NCBI GenBank assembly: GCA_964612675.1
Contig: CAZTDD010000170.1
Location: 1 to 10,946, forward strand
DNA: 10,946 nucleotides
Direction: 5' to 3'
Source of the DNA: CAZTDD01 sp964612675
GTDB taxonomy: Bacteria; Hinthialibacterota; Hinthialibacteria; Hinthialibacterales; JAKPRU01
Position 1 is the first letter of the stretch; each line of letters starts with the position of its first letter. Below are positions 3,980 through 10,946 of this stretch, piece after piece. Both the position numbers and the translations under genes were made by a program. The notes under the pieces were generated by a model, which saw nothing but the letters and a program-made list of their open reading frames with translations, had not been told where the DNA came from and searched no databases.

Positions 3980-5074
3980 ATGTCGAAATTACCCCACCAT
4001 AATCTCAAACGCAGAAAATCCATCCCCAGCTACTGGAATCCTCCCGATTCGGGCGACAGCGAAAGACTGTATCTTCACCTGGGCGAGAGTTTCTTTCCGC
4101 CGACGGATAACGTTGTGGATGCGATTTGCGACACTGCAAACTCAATCAACTATTACCCCGATACAAACGCAGTGCGTTTGCGGCGGGATTTGGCCGAATA
4201 TCTCGGCGATGGTATAGAACCGGAGAACATCATCGCCGGGAATGGCTCGGATGATTTGATCCAGCTCGTCATTCAGACCTTTCTACCGCCCGGGGGAACA
4301 GTGGTTTCGTTCGAGCCGACGTTTTTCTATTACAGTTTCTGTACGGCACGCGAGGGAGCACGCTATGCGCCGATGTTCCGCGACCGCGGCCGCGATTATG
4401 ACCTGCCGCCCATGGGAGAGATTATTACGCATTTCCATCAGGAGACCCCCGACATCGTGTTCCTCGCGAACCCGAACAATCCAACAGGCGGGCTGATCGA
4501 TGAGGAGCGGGTTTCGCAGTTGATCGCGCATTCTCCCGGGATCATCGTGATTGATGAGTGTTATTTCGAATTCTGTTCGGAAAGCGTAGTGAGCCAAATT
4601 CACAGGTGCAAGAATCTCATCATCCTGCGGAGTCTATCCAAGAGTTTCAGCCTTGCCGGTGTACGCATCGGATATGCCGCAGCCTGTCGGGAATTGATCG
4701 AACCCATGGAAAACATGGCACTTACATTCCCGGTTAACGCAATTGCGCAGGCGGCTGCCCGCGCCGCTCTGCGCGATACAGAGACCATGCGGGAGCGGGT
4801 GGGACAGATCATCGATTATCGAGATGAACTGACCACAAGAATAAAATCGCTCGGTTTGGAAGTTTTTACTTCCCACACCAACTTTCTTCTGATATCATCC
4901 GGCCGTTCCGTCAATTTAGCGGACAACTGTGCAGAGAGCTTGGCGCATAAGGGCATCCTGGTTTCCGACCAGAGCGCGACTCCCGGGATCGAGGGGACCG
5001 CGATCCGGGTCACAGTTACCGACCCGGATCATATAGAGCGGTTGGTGGGTGAGCTCCGGCGATGTCTGAAGTAA
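3980..5074 (+). CDS. hisC: Histidinol-phosphate aminotransferase family protein
   Basis: A 364-residue fold-type I PLP aminotransferase of HisC length and layout. HisC converts imidazole-acetol phosphate and glutamate to histidinol phosphate in histidine synthesis. Visible are YYPD (58-61) with the LRRDLAEYLG helix after it, GNGSDDLI (87-94, cofactor phosphate loop), NPNNPTG (164-170), DECYFEF (192-198, Asp192 for the PLP ring nitrogen), SLSKSFSLAGVRIGY (218-232, with Lys221 as the Schiff-base lysine and Arg229 for the phosphate), and Arg343 near the C-terminus for the substrate carboxylate. The usual Gly-Thr/Ser after that Arg is replaced by TVTDPD, and the canonical DEAY is DECY. Related enzymes (CobD-type threonine-phosphate decarboxylase, other HisC-like transaminases) remain possible because no other his genes are in view. 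The ribosome binding site is weak (AGGA 13 bases upstream), but no upstream in-frame start exists before a stop. Confidence 0.8.
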   Translation: MSKLPHHNLKRRKSIPSYWNPPDSGDSERLYLHLGESFFPPTDNVVDAICDTANSINYYPDTNAVRLRRDLAEYLGDGIEPENIIAGNGSDDLIQLVIQTFLPPGGTVVSFEPTFFYYSFCTAREGARYAPMFRDRGRDYDLPPMGEIITHFHQETPDIVFLANPNNPTGGLIDEERVSQLIAHSPGIIVIDECYFEFCSESVVSQIHRCKNLIILRSLSKSFSLAGVRIGYAAACRELIEPMENMALTFPVNAIAQAAARAALRDTETMRERVGQIIDYRDELTTRIKSLGLEVFTSHTNFLLISSGRSVNLADNCAESLAHKGILVSDQSATPGIEGTAIRVTVTDPDHIERLVGELRRCLK

Positions 5075-5109
5075 AAAGCTGAGAGTGTTCACTTCACAAA
5101 ACATGAAAC

Positions 5110-5140
5110 AGGCCCCGCAACATGGCGGGGCCTTTCTTTT
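5110..5140 (+). terminator. Rho-independent terminator after hisC-type gene
   Basis: A perfect G+C-rich stem AGGCCCCGC (5110-5118) with GCGGGGCCT (5125-5133), a six-base loop AACATG, followed by TTTCTTTT (5133-5140). It lies 35 bases past the aminotransferase stop and separates that gene from the dehydrogenase/flavoprotein operon. The strongest terminator in the window. Confidence 0.93.
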
Positions 5141-5154
5141 CCCCAACGACGACG

Positions 5155-5184
5155 TTGCTGAAGAACAAGTTCCGGCTGTATAAA
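5155..5184 (+). promoter_or_regulatory. Candidate promoter of SDR-flavoprotein operon
   Basis: TATAAA (5179-5184, 5 of 6 to the -10 consensus) is preceded by TTGCTG (5155-5160, 3 of 6 to -35) at an 18-base spacing. It starts 15 bases after the upstream terminator, a sensible place for a new promoter. A perfect TTGACA occurs at 5196-5201 but has no matching -10 at 16-18 bases (CAGGCT there), so it is less likely to be a functional -35. Confidence 0.45.
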
Positions 5185-5198
5185 CAAGTCCTTTCTTG

Positions 5199-5223
5199 AC
5201 AGGCATCGAACGCCTGTGCAGGC
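5199..5223 (+). promoter_or_regulatory. Operator-like triple half-site
   Basis: Three copies of one six-base half-site lie together: ACAGGC (5199-5204), its complement GCCTGT (5212-5217), and GCAGGC (5218-5223). The first two form an inverted repeat with a 7-base spacer. The last two form the near-continuous palindrome GCCTG-TG-CAGGC (5212-5223). They lie about 15-39 bases downstream of the TATAAA box, where a repressor would block transcription of the dehydrogenase operon. The regulator is not in this window. Confidence 0.4.
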
Positions 5224-5275
5224 TGAACGAGTAGATGAAAGATTCTCGGGATACCCGACCACCGGAGGACAAGAC

Positions 5276-6073
5276 GTGACAGATCGAAGCCGGGGTACAG
5301 CCATCGTGACCGGAGCCGGAAGAGGCATCGGCAGGGGCATCGCATTGGAGACCGCCAGGCGCGGGTTCGATGTCGTGATCAACGATATCGTCGCCGAACC
5401 GGACAACAAAACAAAAGGCGCCTATGAGGTTCTCGACCGAATCACCGAACTGGGCCGGAAGGGCCTCGTGATCCAAGGTGACATCTCAAGTGCTCAGGAC
5501 CGCCAACGTATCATAGACGAAACACTGCGGGAATTCGGTCGAATTGATGTGCTCGTCAATAACGCGGGAATCGCCCCGCCCAAACGTATGGATATCCTCG
5601 AAACAACCGAAGAGAGTTACGACCTGGTCATGGGGATCAACTTGAGAGGGCCTTTCTTCCTGACCCAATTAGCGGCGAACCAGATGGTGAAACAGGTCCG
5701 CGAAGGGGCCGATTTCAAACCGATCATTGTCTTCATCACATCCATTTCCGCATATGTTTCGTCGCCTTCCCGGCCGGAGTACTGTATCTCGAAGAGCGGT
5801 CTTTCGATGGTCAGTACGTTGTACGCACATCGGCTGGCGGACGAGGGAATCAATGTATATGAGATTCGTCCGGGCATCATCCAGACCGATATGACGGCGG
5901 TTGTGAAGGAAAAATACGACAAACTGATCGCAGAAGGCCTCCTACCGCAGAAACGCTGGGGATACCCGGAAGATATCGGCAAAACCGTGGGCGCGATCGT
6001 CGACGGCGATCTCGCATACAGCACCGGTCAGGTCATCGAAGTCGGCGGTGGATTCCAGATTCCGCGACTGTGA
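5276..6073 (+). CDS. SDR-family dehydrogenase/reductase
   Basis: A 265-residue classical short-chain dehydrogenase, the family's normal size. Visible are the cofactor loop TGAGRGIG (12-19), Asp37 at the end of the second strand (usually indicates NAD(H) rather than NADP(H)), VLVNNAGI (92-99), Asn122, the catalytic triad Ser156, Tyr169 and Lys173 (YCISK), and the RPGIIQTDM stretch after the active site. It oxidises an alcohol or reduces a carbonyl; the substrate cannot be read. It resembles proteins annotated as 3-ketoacyl-ACP reductase, a generic name. The GTG at 5276 is preferred over the in-frame ATG at 5216 because GGAGG (5264-5268) sits 7 bases before it and family homology begins there. 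The ATG reading would add 20 non-homologous residues inside the operator region. The flavoprotein gene follows 20 bases later, indicating one operon and probably consecutive redox steps. Confidence 0.88.
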   Translation: MTDRSRGTAIVTGAGRGIGRGIALETARRGFDVVINDIVAEPDNKTKGAYEVLDRITELGRKGLVIQGDISSAQDRQRIIDETLREFGRIDVLVNNAGIAPPKRMDILETTEESYDLVMGINLRGPFFLTQLAANQMVKQVREGADFKPIIVFITSISAYVSSPSRPEYCISKSGLSMVSTLYAHRLADEGINVYEIRPGIIQTDMTAVVKEKYDKLIAEGLLPQKRWGYPEDIGKTVGAIVDGDLAYSTGQVIEVGGGFQIPRL

Positions 6074-6093
6074 AAAACGAAAGGGAAGCAAGC

Positions 6094-8136
6094 ATGATCG
6101 AACAACGTCAATTCAAACTCCCCGACGGACAACAGATTCCCCTCTATAATCTCAACACATTGATCGTGGGCAGCGGAGCCGCCGGTCTGGCCTGTTTGGA
6201 GCATACGTTTCGGTTCCTGCAGGAACGCGGCGTCGAGAATCCACTCGACAAGGTTGCGCTGGCGACCAATTTTCTCGGCGGGGGCACCTCGAATAACTCC
6301 GGCTCCGATAAACAGACTTTCTATCGGCTCAATACGCTGGGCGGTGCGGCGGATTGCCCGCTCGATTTCGCGAAAACCCTAACCGCCGGTGGCTGTATGC
6401 ACGGAGATATCGCTTTGATCGAGGGTGAAAACTCCGCGCGTTGTTTCTATCATCTTGTCGAAAATGGCGTTCCCTTCCCGCATACGCCTTTCGGCAGTTT
6501 CGTCGGCTACAAGACCGATCACGATCCCGCGCAGCGTGCCACGTCGGCGGGCCCATGGACGTCCCGCTTCATGGTTCAGAAATCGCTCGCGCAACTCGAA
6601 CGCTACGGAGTCCGGCTTTTCAACAGCCACGAACTCATTTCCGTCATCACGGAGGAAGAAAGCGACAAGAAACGTGCCGTCGGGGCTGTGCTTGTGGACC
6701 GAAAGAAACGCGATGACGAAACGCACGGTCTCGTCGTGTTCAACTGTCAAAACCTGGTCGTTGCTACCGGCGGCCCCGGCGATATGTATGAAATCACGGT
6801 GTACCCCCACGGGCAGATGGGGAGTCACGGCTGTCTATTCGAGGCCGGTGCGGTTGCACATAATCTGACCGAGTCGCAGTTCGGTCTCGCGTCGGTCGAT
6901 CCGCGCTGGAATGTCTCGGGGACCTATCAGCAGGTCATTCCGCGATATTTCAGTACCAACCCCGACGGAAGCGATCCCCAGGATTTCTTGAACAAGTACT
7001 TTCCATCCATGCGTTCGATGGCGACGAATATCTTCTTAAAGGGGTATCAGTGGCCGTTCGATCCCGATAAGCTAACCGATTATCGTTCCTCCATTGTGGA
7101 TATTCTGGTGTACAACGAGGTCTTCTATAACGACCGGCGCGTATTCATGGATTTTCGTGAGAATCCGCGTGCGGGCGACGGATTGGGCGAATTCTCGCTC
7201 GATGATTTGGAACCGGAGGCGCGCGATTATCTGGTCAATTCCGGCGCTTCCCAGCCGACCCCGATCGAGCGGCTTCAGAAAATGAACCAGCCCAGCATCG
7301 ATCTCTATACCAGCCGGGGCCGCGATATTCATACCGAGCCGCTTGAAGTCGCGGTCTGCTCACAGCACAATAACGGTGGCTTCAAAGTGGGCCGTTGGTG
7401 GGAATCGACGGTAAAGCATCTGTTTTTTATCGGCGAGCTTGCAGGGACCCACGGTGTCAAACGTCCCGGCGGTTCGGCGCTTAACAGCGGCCAGGTCGGC
7501 GCGCTTCGTGCGGCGGAGTATATCGCCTGTCATTATTACGACGACGTACCCTCCGAAGATACGTTCAGCAGTCTCGCGAAGGGGCAGGTTCGTTCGGTAG
7601 TCGAGCGTGTCGAGAAGCTGCTTCGGCAAGGGGAATCGTCAAGCCTCGATTTGGATACGGTGAAGAAGGACATTCAGCATCGGATGACCGGCCATGCCGC
7701 GCATATTCGCCGACCGAACGGCGTCCGGGAAGCGGTGGCTGAAGCGACCGCACTCCGCAAACGGATCGAAGAGGAAGGTTTGAAATTATCGGACAGGAAA
7801 GATTTCCTGAAAGCATGGCAACTGTATGAGATGGCCCTGACCTCCGAAGCGTACTTGAGCGCGATCCAAGCGATGATCGAACGCGGCGGAGGGAGCCGTG
7901 GATCTCATCTAGTCGTGGATGAGAAAGGCGGAATTCAACCGCACCCGATGTTGGGCAGTGAATGGAATTATATGCCGGAGAATACCGATTTGCGGTCGGA
8001 AATTCTCGAGGTGAAGTGGGATGCCGGCCGCGGCGAGTTCGCAACATCAACAGCGCCAACCGACCCCATCCCGGAAGAGAAGGCGTGGTTCGAGAACACC
8101 TGGGAGGCGTACCGCAGCGGGAAGATTTACGAATAG
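6094..8136 (+). CDS. FAD-dependent oxidoreductase, fumarate reductase/SDH flavoprotein-like
   Basis: A 680-residue flavoprotein of the FAD-binding-2 (succinate dehydrogenase/fumarate reductase) type. The N-terminal dinucleotide loop GSGAAG is at 26-31. The GGGTSNNSGSD segment at about 62-72 matches the FAD-contact loop, VVATGG at about 222-227 is the typical second glycine motif, and HNNGGFKVGRWWES (about 425-438) corresponds to the His/Gly-Gly active-site region. FIGELAGTHGVKRPGGSALN (about 445-464) is the C-terminal FAD-binding motif. A helical C-terminal domain of roughly 180 residues follows. No signal peptide is seen, so it is probably cytoplasmic. The ATG at 6094 is chosen (AAGGGA about 8 bases upstream) over a GTG at 6070 that overlaps the SDR stop. 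With the SDR gene it likely forms a catabolic redox pair; the substrate is unknown. It converges on ftsK with a 43-base gap. Confidence 0.85.
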   Translation: MIEQRQFKLPDGQQIPLYNLNTLIVGSGAAGLACLEHTFRFLQERGVENPLDKVALATNFLGGGTSNNSGSDKQTFYRLNTLGGAADCPLDFAKTLTAGGCMHGDIALIEGENSARCFYHLVENGVPFPHTPFGSFVGYKTDHDPAQRATSAGPWTSRFMVQKSLAQLERYGVRLFNSHELISVITEEESDKKRAVGAVLVDRKKRDDETHGLVVFNCQNLVVATGGPGDMYEITVYPHGQMGSHGCLFEAGAVAHNLTESQFGLASVDPRWNVSGTYQQVIPRYFSTNPDGSDPQDFLNKYFPSMRSMATNIFLKGYQWPFDPDKLTDYRSSIVDILVYNEVFYNDRRVFMDFRENPRAGDGLGEFSLDDLEPEARDYLVNSGASQPTPIERLQKMNQPSIDLYTSRGRDIHTEPLEVAVCSQHNNGGFKVGRWWESTVKHLFFIGELAGTHGVKRPGGSALNSGQVGALRAAEYIACHYYDDVPSEDTFSSLAKGQVRSVVERVEKLLRQGESSSLDLDTVKKDIQHRMTGHAAHIRRPNGVREAVAEATALRKRIEEEGLKLSDRKDFLKAWQLYEMALTSEAYLSAIQAMIERGGGSRGSHLVVDEKGGIQPHPMLGSEWNYMPENTDLRSEILEVKWDAGRGEFATSTAPTDPIPEEKAWFENTWEAYRSGKIYE

Positions 8137-8179
8137 CCTATTCCGCCGGGCGTCTGTTTCCGTACCCCTGCTCGCCGGA

Positions 8180-10540
8180 TTACATCGTCTTGTTGAGAAT
8201 AATCTCGCGCGGTTTGCTGCCACGAGGCGGACCGACAATGCCTTTTTCCTCCATCATATCGAGGAGTCGCGCCGCCCGGCCATAACCGATCTTCATTCGA
8301 CGCTGGAGCAGAGAGGTGGAGGCCGCATCGTTCTCCATCACAATCTGGACCGCCTCGTCGAATAATTCGTCATAATCTTCATCCTCGGAGAAATCCACAT
8401 ACGAACTGGATTTTTCATCTTCCAGCGGGATGAATTCTTCCTGGAGATACTCAACTTCCTGCTGATCCTTTACAAACTCTGCGATATGAGCCACTTCTTC
8501 ACTGGAAATGAATGCGCCTTGAAGTCGTGCCGGTCTTCCGGCCCCGCCCGATGAGAACAACATATCGCCGCTTCCCATCAAGGCTTCCGCCCCCTTCATA
8601 TCCAGAATCGTGCGCGAATCCGTAGCCGCCGAAACCTGGAATGCGATCCGGGACGGGAAATTGTTCTTGATAACCCCGGTCAAAACATCCACCGACGGAC
8701 GTTGTGTGGCGAGAACAAGATGGATTCCGACCGCGCGGGCCATAGCGGCCAGGCGCGCGATTACCGTCTCGACTTCCGCACGCACGACCATCATCAGGTC
8801 CGCCAGCTCGTCGATAATGACCACGATATACGGCAAGAATCCGGGCAGCACGATGTTATCGGTGTGCATGAGATCCTCGTCCTGCTGACGACGCCGTTTC
8901 TCGTTGTATTCCGCAACGTTTCGAACGCCCGCGTATTTGAGATATCGATATCGATTCTCCATCTCTTCCACAGTCCAGCGCAGCGCCGCTCCGGCGCGTT
9001 TTGGATCGGTGACTACGGGCGACAGAAGATGCGGAATATCGCGGTATAAGGCCAGCTCGACCTGCTTCGGATCGACCAGAAGTAATTTGACCTCATGCGG
9101 GGCGGCATTGTATAGAATCGAAGTGATGATCGAATTGATACAGACAGATTTTCCGGAACCGGTCGCACCCGCTACCAGGAGATGGGGAGCCTGACGAAGA
9201 TCGAACACAAACGGTTCACCGCTGATGGTTTTGCCCATCCCGATTTTTAACTTGCTTTTTGTCTTGCCATAGATATCCGAAGACAGAATGTCCCTGAGGA
9301 ATACATCCGAGCGATGACGGTTCGGAACCTCGACTCCCACTGTGCCTTTGCCCGGGATCGGTGCCACAATCCGGACGTTACAGGCTTTGAGCGCCCGGGT
9401 GATGTCGTTAGCGAGGTTCTCGATCCGGCTGATTTTGATACCGGGAGCGGGCTCTAACTCATAACACGTAATCGTCGGGCCGTAGTTCACCTCCACGACG
9501 CGTGCGGCAATCCCGAAATCGGTGAGCGTGCTTTCGAGGGTCCTCGAATTCTGAAGAATCTCTTCGCGAGCGAGCTCGGGTCGGCCTCCGTCCGACTGCC
9601 TGAGCAGGGAGATCGGCGGCAGCTGATAGCTTTCGTTTTCGGGTGTTTCAACATAATTGATCCCGAACTCGGGTTCCGACACCGTCTCGGGTTCCTTTGT
9701 AACAATCAGGGGTTCCAAAGGCTGAAGCGTTTCTTTCTCCTGTTTCTTTGAAGGTTTTTTAGGCGGAGGTGGAGGCTCGGATTCCTCAATCTCCGGTACG
9801 TGTTCGATCTCATCGATGGTTCGAAGCGGCGGTAGAGTCAGCCGGTCTTCATCCAGTCGAGTACGAATTGTGGGACCGGTTTCGATGGGAGTCAGCGTTT
9901 CGAATTCCTCTTCGATTTCCTCGTCATCGATAGGCGTACGCCACCGGTTTACTTTCTCTACTGCACCCCGGAAGCAGTCCGAAATCAGGAGCGGAGTTGC
10001 GAGAAGCACACCGACAGCCAGAACGGCCAAATCCACAATGACGGCTCCGACGTTCCCCAATGCAAGCAGACGGTTCGCCAGAAAGAAACCGATCGCCCCA
10101 CCGGTATTCCAGGCCACTGTGGAGGCCTCGGTTTCGGCGGTCAACAGCCGGATCACGGCCAGCAGCGCGCACACGGATGCCAAAACCAGCCCGATCCCCA
10201 CATACTCGGGCCAGCGTATGGATTGCTCCCACCGTCCCCGGAAATGAAGGTATCCGATATAGCCGATTACGAGAGGCAATAAAAAGCCCAGCCAGCCAAA
10301 CAGGGCAAAACAACCGTAGGCGATGTATCCGCCGGGTTTTCCGATCCAATTGTGTGTACCGCTGCCGTCGGACTGCGAACCGGCCGCACCGGCCACGTCC
10401 GACGGATCGTAGGAAACGAGCGCCAACGCCAAAATGATGGCCGTCGCAAAAAAGATGAGAGAGGTAATTTCTTTCCGGCGCGGTTCTTCGATTTCGTTCC
10501 ACGCGTCTGAAAGCATTTCGTGCGGGCGGATACTGGGCAT
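8180..10540 (-). CDS. ftsK: FtsK/SpoIIIE DNA translocase
   Basis: A 786-residue septal DNA translocase that pumps chromosomal DNA through the closing division site and acts with XerCD at dif. In order: hydrophobic membrane segments at about 26-44, 71-99, 114-133 and 164-186; an acidic, proline-rich linker (about 205-300, including PPPPPKKP); the alpha/beta motor with Walker A GATGSGKS (458-465), Walker B IVVIIDELAD (572-581) and ATQRPSVDVLTGVIKNNFP (611-629); and the C-terminal gamma winged helix (about 722-786), containing GYGRAARLLDMME, which reads KOPS/SRS-type DNA signals. The length fits the SpoIIIE-like short-linker class rather than the 1300-residue E. coli form. The ATG at 10540 is chosen because GAGGAG lies six bases before it; the frame stays open another 105 codons upstream without FtsK-like sequence. 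Expected at the inner membrane/septum. No T-run terminator is visible after the stop. Confidence 0.95.
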   Translation of the reverse strand: MPSIRPHEMLSDAWNEIEEPRRKEITSLIFFATAIILALALVSYDPSDVAGAAGSQSDGSGTHNWIGKPGGYIAYGCFALFGWLGFLLPLVIGYIGYLHFRGRWEQSIRWPEYVGIGLVLASVCALLAVIRLLTAETEASTVAWNTGGAIGFFLANRLLALGNVGAVIVDLAVLAVGVLLATPLLISDCFRGAVEKVNRWRTPIDDEEIEEEFETLTPIETGPTIRTRLDEDRLTLPPLRTIDEIEHVPEIEESEPPPPPKKPSKKQEKETLQPLEPLIVTKEPETVSEPEFGINYVETPENESYQLPPISLLRQSDGGRPELAREEILQNSRTLESTLTDFGIAARVVEVNYGPTITCYELEPAPGIKISRIENLANDITRALKACNVRIVAPIPGKGTVGVEVPNRHRSDVFLRDILSSDIYGKTKSKLKIGMGKTISGEPFVFDLRQAPHLLVAGATGSGKSVCINSIITSILYNAAPHEVKLLLVDPKQVELALYRDIPHLLSPVVTDPKRAGAALRWTVEEMENRYRYLKYAGVRNVAEYNEKRRRQQDEDLMHTDNIVLPGFLPYIVVIIDELADLMMVVRAEVETVIARLAAMARAVGIHLVLATQRPSVDVLTGVIKNNFPSRIAFQVSAATDSRTILDMKGAEALMGSGDMLFSSGGAGRPARLQGAFISSEEVAHIAEFVKDQQEVEYLQEEFIPLEDEKSSSYVDFSEDEDYDELFDEAVQIVMENDAASTSLLQRRMKIGYGRAARLLDMMEEKGIVGPPRGSKPREIILNKTM

Positions 10541-10946
10541 GATAGACTCCTCGAATAGGACGTTGCCCGGACAACCGAAGCCGCCGGAGAACTCCTCCAT
10601 AACGGGTCGAGTTCGGTCGAAATAGACCGTCTCGGGGTCCGCCCTCAAGTAGCCCACAGGGTATAGGTCCGCGATTGACGGACCTGAAAAACGTGCGGTA
10701 TTCAACCCAGAGTCAATACAGATCAATATCAACAACCGGATAACGCACCCGGTCGCTATAGGTATCGGCAGAAATAGACCGTTCCTAAAGGATGAGTGTA
10801 TCGCGAGCGGCCGAGAATGCAAACCGGGGGAGGTTCGCCTCACGGGCTCAGCCATCCATCATCGGTGAAGCGTAGCGTACGGTGTCCCTGATCAGAATAT
10901 GGACCAGTCCTCGACACGCGTTCCTGAATCGAAGACCATCGGCATC
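10541..10946. other. ftsK leader and unresolved right edge
   Basis: No gene is supported in these 406 bases. The ftsK frame stays open on the minus strand to an ATG at 10855, but the extra residues lack FtsK character and no ribosome binding site precedes that ATG. At the right edge all three minus-strand frames stay open for a while from base 10946. One ends as DSGTRVEDWSIF and stop; another ends RFTDDGWLSP and stop. The end of an upstream minus-strand gene may therefore enter the window, but the frame cannot be chosen. No clear -35/-10 pair for ftsK was found; TATACC and TATAGC boxes on the minus strand lack a matching -35. Confidence 0.5.
10665..10685. repeat. Short inverted repeat in ftsK leader
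   Basis: A perfect 7-bp inverted repeat AGGTCCG (10665-10671) with CGGACCT (10679-10685), loop CGATTGA, about 125 bases upstream of the ftsK ATG. On the minus strand it is followed by ATACCC, not a T-run, so it is not a terminator. It could be an operator or leader hairpin. Confidence 0.4.

Noticed and set aside
5216..5278. Earlier ATG start for the SDR at 5216
   Set aside because: It would place 20 non-homologous residues before the cofactor strand; GTG at 5276 has GGAGG seven bases upstream.
6070..6096. GTG at 6070 as the flavoprotein start, overlapping the SDR stop
   Set aside because: Possible as GTGA coupling, but the ATG at 6094 has AAGGGA at good spacing and homology begins after it.
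8137..8179. Bidirectional terminator between the flavoprotein and ftsK stops
   Set aside because: Only an imperfect G+C-rich pairing (CCGGGCG with CTCGCCGG) and no T-run on either strand.
8180..10855. 891-residue reading of ftsK from an ATG at 10855
   Set aside because: The additional 105 residues show no FtsK-like sequence and have no ribosome binding site, while GAGGAG sits six bases before the ATG at 10540.
1..10946. tRNA, rRNA, CRISPR array or insertion sequence with transposase
   Set aside because: No T-arm consensus, rRNA signature, regularly spaced direct repeats or transposase/integrase coding sequence was seen on either strand.

Overview
This is a bacterial chromosomal window. The housekeeping-type genes look roughly 55% G+C by eye (not computed). 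A small lipoprotein gene with a clear lipobox and a multi-membrane-segment FtsK translocase suggest a diderm (Gram-negative-type) bacterium, but nothing here fixes the phylum. All calls come from reading motifs in the sequence; no database search was run.

Layout. Bases 1-297 hold no convincing gene but contain a strong hairpin. On the minus strand, bases 905-298 carry a compact pair: a 60-residue lipoprotein, then 5 bases later a YjbQ/UPF0047 (COG0432) protein. Bases 906-1415 have no intact gene. They are crowded with inverted repeats, a terminator-like hairpin and what looks like the frameshifted 3' end of a lost minus-strand gene. Next is a tightly packed plus-strand cassette that looks more A+T rich than its neighbours (1416-3663): a 122-residue unknown helical protein, a 420-residue HEXXH (zinc metallopeptidase-like) protein, and a 219-residue dCTP deaminase-family protein. 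The first two overlap by 44 bases; the second and third abut as stop-start (TAGATG). Bases 3664-3979 have no firm gene but include a second short, protein-like 3' tail on the minus strand.

From 3980 the sequence returns to metabolic and housekeeping genes: a histidinol-phosphate aminotransferase-type enzyme with a textbook terminator; an SDR dehydrogenase and a large FAD-dependent oxidoreductase, 20 bases apart behind a promoter and operator-like repeats; and, converging from the right, ftsK. The last 406 bases are the ftsK leader plus unresolved sequence.

The region most worth attention is the 1416-3663 cassette. It couples a dCTP deaminase-family protein (a family with known anti-phage nucleotide-depletion members) to a HEXXH protein and a small partner. 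It sits between two apparent gene relics and behind a promoter whose -35 box lies in one arm of a long inverted repeat. I infer a horizontally acquired stress or phage-defence module. That role is a hypothesis: no direct functional evidence is visible, and I cannot tell from here whether the gene trio has been described before.
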